Assembly (NCBI GenBank): GCA_022605955.1
Contig: JAKCOZ010000022.1
Location: forward strand, 62,001-126,000
DNA length: 64,000 bases
Reading direction: 5' to 3'
Origin: Rallus limicola
Lineage: Eukaryota > Chordata > Aves > Gruiformes > Rallidae
In this document: positions 56,678 to 64,000 of the stretch, in pieces
Position numbering within the stretch: the stretch's first letter is position 1
Layout of the letters: every line of letters starts with the position of its first letter
Made by a program: the position numbers and the translations under genes
Notes under the pieces: generated by a model
What the model was told of the DNA's origin: nothing
Seen by the model: only the letters and a program-made list of their open reading frames with translations
Database searches by the model: none

Positions 56678-57206
56678 GTTATGACATGTAATTCAAACAC
56701 AGTGGTTTGTCCTTAAAGAATATTCTTCCTTCATGCATAAGGATTCCAAATCAAGGCTCCAAGTTTTCTAGAAAACCTCTCTGTGCTTGGAGAAAGCTCA
56801 TGAAAATATATAATAGTATTACACCACAACCATAACCTTGCTATTCTTTCTACAAGATGCAGGTGAAAGAGGCGACAGGGTGACAATATGGGATTATTTT
56901 CTTATTTCAGATCCTCATTAATTTAATTTTGTTCACACTTTCATTGCATTTTGTTTTCTTGGGCATATTAATATTTCCACCTCAAATAAAACCCAAGAGG
57001 GCTCTAGTCAACCAGGATGAAACAGATTCAGGGAGGGATATGGAAACAGTCTTTGTCAGAGGAAATGGATGAAGTATAAACTGCTGTCCTTATATGAACA
57101 AAGCTTTTCTAATAGAACCTGAGAAGAATTTCTTTTTCTTGGCATCAAGAAAACTTTCTACCAGATAGAGCCACATCTTTTATTCCATGATAGCAGAAAA
57201 GCAACC

Positions 57207-57337
57207 AAAAAAAAAAAAAAATCCCCAACAAAAAGCCCCTCCAAAAAAACTAAAAGCCCCAAAAAGAGCAACCCTTCAAGGAAACATAAGCCATGAAAAT
57301 GAGCCCCCAAAAATGGAGAGCAAGGAAAAAAAAAAAA
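57207..57337. repeat. A-rich low-complexity stretch
   Basis: Fifteen A at 57207-57221, a run of short CCCC and AAAAA blocks, then twelve A at 57326-57337. The hydrophobic frame on the opposite strand is a by-product of composition. Confidence 0.85.
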
Positions 57338-58104
57338 TCTATTCAAACTACTGAGTTTTGCCATAAGTAACAATGGACAGGAACTGTGGCTTTGCACAAA
57401 GTAAATGAGATCACAGACAAAAGACTATCAGCACCACTAGCACACGAGTAAACGGGGAGTTTTTCCTGCACTTTGAAGCCAATAAATTGCTGCCATTGAA
57501 GTTTATGTGTGGCACAAAGAAGCAGTCAGCTTAGATAGGAACGTCATTATAGTGATGTATTTGAACGACCTGCTGTCATGAGCCAAGGTGATGCATCTTA
57601 TCTTGATGTAAAGCAAGGTGCTAAAGTTTCTGCTAGAGCTTTTAGAGAACCTGGTCATGTAGGCTAACCTCAGTAGGCAGCTAGGCACCAGGCAGCTGCT
57701 CGCTCACCCCTCGCAGCAGTGTGGGGGAGAATTGGATGGGCATAAGTAAGAATTCCTAACTTATGGCTTGAAATAAAGAGAGCTTTATAGGCAAAGCAAA
57801 GCAGCACACCCAGGCGAAGCAGTGTGAGGAATTCACCCTCCGCTTCCCATCGGCAGGCAGGTGTTCCACCATCTCCCAGCAAGCAGGGCTTCATGGCACA
57901 AGTGGGGACTTGGGAAGACGAACACCAGAACTCTAAACATCCCCCTCCCTTTCTCTTTCCCCACCCAAAATGTGTTGCTGAGCACGACATCAAATGGTCA
58001 GAAGCATCCCTTTGGTTGTGGGAGGTCAGCTCTGTGGGCTCTGCCCCCTCCCAGCTCCCTGCACACCCCCAGCCCACGGCTGCTGGGGCAGCCTGAGGTG
58101 CAGA

Positions 58105-58325
58105 ATCACAGCATCATCAAGGTTGGAAAAGACCTTCAAGATCAAGTACAACTGTCAGCCCTGTTCCCCTATAACCTCTAAACCATCTCCCAAAGCACCA
58201 CGTGTACCTGGTTCTTGAACACCCCCAGGGATGACTCCCTGGGCAGCCTGTTCCAATGCTTCATCACTCTTTTGGAGAATAAATTTTTTCTAATATCCAG
58301 TCTGAAATGGCTTGAGGCTGTGTAA
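58105..58325 (-). mobile_element. CR1 LINE 3' end
   Basis: From the left, AGAATCACAGCATCATCAAG, GGTTGGAAAAGACCTTCAAG, then CTGGGCAGCCTGTTCCAATG and TCTAATATCCAGTCTGAAAT. Reverse complement of the CR1 3' end, with the tail at 58105. Confidence 0.9.
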
Positions 58326-59478
58326 GCACTGTTCAGTGGTAAATCAAACATTCCTGTGTTATCAACACTGTTTTGGTCACAAATCTAAATCATACAAGCA
58401 CACAGCTACTATGAAAAAAATTAACTCCACCTCTGGGAATTGCACCCAAGAGGTTAAAAAAACCAGTGTCCATCCGTTTATCCCTTATACAGATGTTGTG
58501 GATGGATGGAGATCCACAAGGTTGGTGTGAGAAGCAGCTGGAGGAGTCAGGACAGCCCAGTTTCGGGTAGAGACTGTGGGATAAGCAGATAAGACATTTT
58601 CTACACAGAATTTTGAAGGCCACAGTGCCCAGAGTGAAACCTTTGGCTTCATTAGCTGCAAAATGAATATTAAAATTGACATCCTTAGGTGTGCTAATGA
58701 GCAAAAAGCAGCACATGCTAAACATGGATGACTGTAGTAACTCGACTCCCTGCTGAAACCATGTTAAAAGTCACCCCAGGAGGGAACTGGTAAGACTGGG
58801 ATATAAGGGGGATGGAAGATGTTACCCCTGGGGGGAGAAAAGAAATTGAAGAACCTGAAGAGGCAGTTGACAGACTGTGTTCCTTCTCTTCCACACACAA
58901 TAGGGATGCCTTCTTGGTGCAATGATTTCACTTCTTTGGTAAGAATACCCCAGATAGTATTTTGCTGACAGCGTAATTATAATCAGAGTCATATATTACT
59001 GATATTGCAGAAAGTGCATGTACCATCTACCCGTAGCAACCCCAAATTCTTTATATTATCACTTCAATCAACTTTGTTAGTTTCAGCTTTGCAAAACTGT
59101 CTCAGTGAAAGTCTTCTGGGGGCCCTGACAGGCAAACATCGACTCTCATATGTGGTTGTATAGGAGGTTAGAACTTGAGGGGTCCCTTCTGAGCCTGGTG
59201 ACTCAGTGGGTGGGACCCCCTTTTATCACCATCCCAGCCAAAGCCGTTACAGCTTGATGGTCAAATAATGGGGCATAATGTGTATTATAGAATGTAACTT
59301 GTTCTACTTCAAATGCTACTATGAAGAAAAGGAAAAAAGGATTGTAGATGATAGTTTTATGATGATAGTTTAAAGGTGCGGTGAGATAGCACATGACATG
59401 GAATGTTTCTCATCTGCTATTCACCTGCACTCAGATGGGATTATATTTTTGCTATTGTTACCTAACACTGTAGTTAGC

Positions 59479-60073
59479 TGTCATGGTTTCACCCCGGCTG
59501 TGGGCCGAGATCCACGCAGCTGCCTGCTCCTTAAAGTAAAAGAGCAGGAGAAAAGGGAAAAGGGAAAGGGGGGGGAAACAAGGGAAGGGAAAAGGAAGGG
59601 GCAAATAACTCCAAAACCAAGAAACTAAGAGGCCTGTGGGTTGGGATAAGGATAGTTTACTAAGAGAACAGAAAAATAAAATATAACAATGCTAACAGGA
59701 CTTTAGAGCAAAAGAATATGAAACTATTGATACACAATGCAGTTTCTCACCGAACCACACAACTCAGGCCGCACCACCCAGAGCCGTCCCGGAACCCGAC
59801 CGTCCCCCCCCAAGACCCTCGCGTCCCGGCCGCTCGCGTCCCAGAACCGCCCCCCTTCTTTCTCCCATCAGCTCCCCTTTATCCTGGGCAGGACGTAATT
59901 GGCATGGAATACTCTCTTTGGCCCATCTGGGTCACCTGTCCTGGCTTTGACTGTCTGACTGCAACTAAAAACATCAGGGTGTTATCAGCACTGCTTTCAT
60001 TTTAACTCCCAAACACACCATTCCATCCGCTGCTACAAATGAAGTTAACTCTATCCTGACTGAAACCAGGACA
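59479..60073 (-). mobile_element. Complete solo LTR of an avian endogenous retrovirus (595 bp)
   Basis: The ends are an imperfect inverted repeat, TGTCATGGTTTCA at 59479 and TGAAACCAGGACA ending 60073, giving TG...CA. The 5-bp target duplication TTAGC flanks it exactly (59474-59478 and 60074-60078). The minus strand begins TGTCCTGGTTTCAGTCAGGA, a start common in bird LTRs. A purine tract (about 59541-59600) and a CpG-dense GC-rich block (about 59800-59850) lie inside. No internal viral genes are present, so the two LTRs of the provirus probably recombined. Many intact CpGs suggest it is young. Confidence 0.93.
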
Positions 60074-62280
60074 TTAGCAAACCCAAGAACATATGTGGAG
60101 AACTTCATTTATGCATATCTTTAATTTTGGTCAGTATCAACATACGTCATCTCGTTCGTCTGCTTGGAATCTATCTAACAACTTACACCTGGAAAAGAAT
60201 TTTCAAATCAAGAATGATCATTTGTTCTAAAAACATAATGAATAGATAATAAAGTGATTTTTAAAGACATTTAAAGTAGTAGATAATTATTTTTGCCTTC
60301 CTTGTGCAACAGCAAAGGATTTTAAAAGGTTAATAACATGTGTCTCCAAATACAATGTTACAAATTGGAGCTTGTAGCTGCAAGGAAGTGCTCACTAGCA
60401 GATATACTACAAGACCTAAATAAGGGAGCAATCATATACTTGCATGTAGACCAGGAACTCGCTTTGTTTCAGAGTCTTTACCTGATTCCATTTTCTCTCC
60501 CAACAGAAGCACTGGGCACGTGCTCACATTTGGCACACTTTACTTCCCCTGCCACACGGGCCTGTGCTTACAGAGGAAAAGAATCAAGTCAGCACACTGC
60601 CCATTTCCTTTAAAAAAGAAAACTCGTAGATTTGAAAAAGCAGTTCTTCAGTGCTGTTCATCTTGTGGAAGCCTTGGCAGAAATCCCCAGGGAACCAAGA
60701 ACCTTGTTCTAAATGAATAGGCAGGTATTAATTTAGCTAGACCAATTTCCTTAAACAATTGCTTGTACTAACTAGTCAAAAGAAAGGACATTAATACAGC
60801 ATGAAAGTTAAAAAGAGACACTACCCACAGTTCTCAGTAAGTTAAATCCAGAACTGAAACTGAGTGCTAAACTTTCCAGCAAACTATGGGACCAAGTCAG
60901 ATGCACACACATTACTTCCCTCTCCTCAGCTCATTTTACTCGATGGTTTCTCATTTGACCTCGTGTTTAAGCATCTCTTTTGTCAAAACAGCCAGAGCAC
61001 AAAACAAAGCTTTGAGCTGGAACATTTTACAGCTGGACACACCGTTACAGCCTTGTGGAGTCATGCCTGTGAAAAGAGCCTACCTACATGGAGCCTAGAA
61101 AGAGCCCTGGGTGTTTATTTGGGGAAATATTTCCAGGTAAAGCACTAAGAGGAACTCTGCTTTCCCCATTACTTTGATAAGTAAAGGGAAACATATTTCT
61201 CATTAGTTATGCTACAGACTCAAAATTGGTTATATGTAAAGTAACCCATTGGGTGGCAGTTGTCACAACTTTGCTGGTACTCAGATAGCAGAAGAGTTCT
61301 TCAGATGCTTGCCCTAAGATCAGCATTTATAGAACACCATCTGGTACTTCACAGTGATCAAGTTTTGCTGCAACCAACATACTACAAGGCCTTGTTTCCC
61401 TAAATATAGAAGTGTTAAAATTATCCACAGTGTTATTCATCTATTGCACTGAACTAAATAGTGCTCCCACTGATTTGTGATTTTTGGTTATTGTTTTCTT
61501 AAAATGTACTCACAGGGTAAAATTTTGCCATTTCAAGAGAGTGTGTGATGACTGCTATACATAGACACTCTTGGCCTGCTGGTTTCAGCAGTGTCTGAAA
61601 TAGAAATTCCTGAGCAGCAGAAATAGAAATTCTTAAGTGGCAGTTTGAGAATCAAAATTTTTGGAGGGCACGTGACCAAAGTTCACGACTGTTCTGCTAT
61701 TTCCAGTTCTGTCACAAACCAGAATGTCCTCTTGGTCACAAGTCAGAGACAGACCAAAAGGTCAAAACACAGAAAACTCTGTGTGCATACAAAGTTAGAT
61801 TGAGCATCTTGGGTCCAGAGCTCTCAGAAAAGAATGGAGAAAAGAAATTATACCCAAGCCCATTTCCTAACTTCTTAATAATACCACTCAGAGACTCTGC
61901 CACACACAACAGCGGTGTGTGGAGAAGACAACTGGTTATGATGCATCCACCAACCCAGTGTATTCAGTAGCATCCAATCCAGAATGCAAAAATCAACAAA
62001 TGCATTTAGTGAGAAACATAGAGAAACTTCTGCCAAGGTGTAGAAGGCGCTAGAGAAGTAAAAATGGCATCAAAGGAAATGAACAAGTGGTCCACTTTTA
62101 GAAGGGAATACCAGTATTTCTATCCCTCTGAGTCCTGACAGGTTCCAAAAGCCTCTGAGCACCAAGAAGCCACATGCTAAGGAGGAGCAGGCATACGTAT
62201 TCTCTCCAGAATGCAAACGCACGAGGGAAGGCCAGGAAGCATAACTTAGAGAATGACATGTCTTGAGAGGAGAGAGGGCT

Positions 62281-62308
62281 GCAGCTATCAGAATGCAGCT
62301 ATCAGAAT
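62281..62308. repeat. Tandem duplication of a 14-bp unit
   Basis: GCAGCTATCAGAAT occurs twice in direct succession with no mismatch. Short replication-slippage type repeat in GSG1L intron 2. Confidence 0.9.
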
Positions 62309-64000
62309 GCATTTCAGAAACTCTGAACAGAGACAGAGGGCATGCTGGAGGGCATGACTCTCAGATCTAGGAAGGCCTCTTTCCAATTGATGTCAGGATT
62401 ACATGTCTTGAGAGTACAGGCAACTTCTAGTTTTGTATTTTATTGGGGATACATGCCACAAATGCATTCATCATCCTATCGGCACTGGCATGAAGTATGG
62501 GTTAGTTCAGGTAATCTTTTCTTATGTACATGATACTTTAAATTATCTCGTTTACCTATGCAAAACTTTTCAGAAAGTACTTTTGTTTGAAAGCAGCTAA
62601 GCTGACATGGCTTCCAACAGACAGACTTTGAAGTTGTTTTTTGTTCTTTTCTCCTCTGAGTAATGATCAAAACTTGAGGTGGCTAACAATACACCTATGA
62701 GAAATGTTCAAAACTCCCAGGATTGGTAAGTCAATGAATTTTTGTCTGATTAGTGATTTAATTACAGCTAAGAAATGTTTTTGAAGTTACTCATAGATTA
62801 ATCCCATTTTATTCCTTAGCAGTGTTGTAGGTGAATTCAGCCTGATGCACTAAAAATACATCACTGCAAGAGTAGAATGATTTGCATTTAGATTTTTTTC
62901 AACATTGATTTAAACAGGTCGATTTACATATTTTCTCTTTAAGTTAGTAAAGGGTTTTGGGGGGTTTTATTTTAGCTCTAGAACAAGCTATAGCTACCCT
63001 ACAAACACTTCCAATTTCATCTGGTGTTCTACAGATGGGACTAGCACACCATGCATGTTAACATCAGGATAACACCATTTCCTTCAATTAACCTTTACTG
63101 CAAGAACAACCTGAGTAGCCATTCAAGGAGAAACACATCAGGGACTCACCTTCAGACGATGCACGTAAGGCAAGGTTATCGCCTCATATCCTCTGACCTA
63201 CCAGCTACAAGAATTGCCATTATCTACACATCCCTACTCATTACCTACGTGTGTGCTTACTGTGTGAGACGAGACAATGATGTCTTTTGGGCAAAGGAGA
63301 AAAGGGAAATGTACCACCGATGTGGAGATATTCCCACATGAGCCCATGGGGTTTCCATATGAGAAGGTACACCTACATGGCATTGGCCATGAACAAACTC
63401 ATTTCACCTGATTATAAACCAAACTTATTGCAGTCACAAATGAGATTAATTACACCTTCATGACTTCAAATAAGCAGTTAGTTTTCACACTAATGTATCT
63501 GGGTGTGTCCCCCAGCCCCTCAATATTCCTTGGAAATAACTGTAAATTTTTGTGCCTCATTTCTTGGGTTTCCATCATTAAAAAAAAAAATCATAAAAAG
63601 TAAATAACTTTGGAAATTTCTCACATGCCTAGCAAAAATTACCATCATTGGGTACATAACTAAAGTGCATGACCAAGATTTCAATGACAGCCTTCTCAGT
63701 CCTGCTGTGTGGAGTCTTTTTAGATTAAGACATTCCAAAAAGTGTAACTTCAATGCAGGAAATATAAAATTAGCAAATACTGCAACCATAGTACTTGGAT
63801 TAATGAAATAAAGTGTGAGATCACTGCTTTGTTTCAATAAATGTAGCATGATGGATCTGTACCCTTCAGCTGCAATTGCAGCCCAGCTGCAATGCCTGGT
63901 GATGCATGTGTTGTTAGAGATCCCTCACAACAAAGCTCTCAGTCCAAACATATGTGATTGATAAGAGATTTCTTGATCCCCCCAAGTTTCCTTCCTTTTG

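Larger units (their letters stand above)
33607..64000 (+). other. GSG1L: GSG1L intron 2 (at least 30.4 kb, open at the right edge)
   Basis: It starts with the donor GTAAGA. I searched for the next expected exon (a second membrane helix starting near VLWLS and containing a CLELF-like stretch) and did not find it, so the intron should extend past the window. It holds CR1 fragments at 39715-40095, 47028-47345, 47398-47625 and 58105-58325, and LTRs at 56150-56677 and 59479-60073. The intervals 33607-39714, 40096-47027, 47626-56149 and 60074-64000 show only short homopolymers and no exon I can support. Confidence 0.78.

Noticed and set aside
57158..57397. Very hydrophobic 79-codon - frame
   Set aside because: It is the translation of an A/C-rich low-complexity stretch on the other strand.
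56150..60073. Single provirus with two LTRs
   Set aside because: The LTRs differ in age, the right one has its own target duplication on both sides, and there are no viral genes between them.
33607..64000. Search for GSG1L exon 3 and later exons
   Set aside because: No stretch coding for the second membrane helix or the CLELF-like and WGSFTCC-like family motifs was found by eye, so none is reported. A profile search could still find one.

Overview
This is a vertebrate nuclear genome window, almost certainly from a bird. It has split genes with GT-AG introns, many truncated CR1 LINEs on both strands, solo LTRs of avian endogenous-retrovirus type, a CpG island at a promoter, and long repeat-poor introns. 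One LTR resembles a family I associate with songbirds, which hints at a passerine or related neoavian; that is weak evidence.

Two protein genes can be supported, both on the + strand. The first 2.2 kb holds the 3' end of IL20RB (interleukin-20 receptor beta): half of the second fibronectin domain (463-613), the transmembrane exon (929-1074), and the last coding exon with its stop (1654-1779), followed by a polyadenylation signal (2135). From about 2.2 to 14.7 kb is intergenic DNA with CR1 fragments and one LTR. A CpG island (about 14740-15190) starts a GSG1L-type gene. Its coding exon 1 (15333-15633) and a tiny 48-bp exon 2 (33559-33606) are spliced in matching phase. The other exons were not found and should lie beyond 64000. 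Everything from 15634 to 33558 is therefore intron 1, and 33607 to 64000 is intron 2.

The introns carry CR1 copies (18.85, 20.1, 20.9, 21.1, 26.9, 30.8, 39.7, 47.0, 47.4 and 58.1 kb) and two related LTRs in the same orientation (56.2 and 59.5 kb). The second is a complete solo LTR with TG...CA ends and a 5-bp target duplication. The stretch from 40.1 to 56 kb is AT-rich and nearly free of recognisable repeats, apart from one pair of inverted CR1 pieces.

IL20RB is a cytokine receptor chain and GSG1L is an AMPA-receptor auxiliary protein, so no shared pathway is implied. The most interesting points are their adjacency, which differs from human; the GSG1L leader with two short upstream ORFs and long C-runs; and a local inverted plus tandem duplication inside a CR1 element. 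No RNA genes, CRISPR arrays or bacterial-type features were seen.
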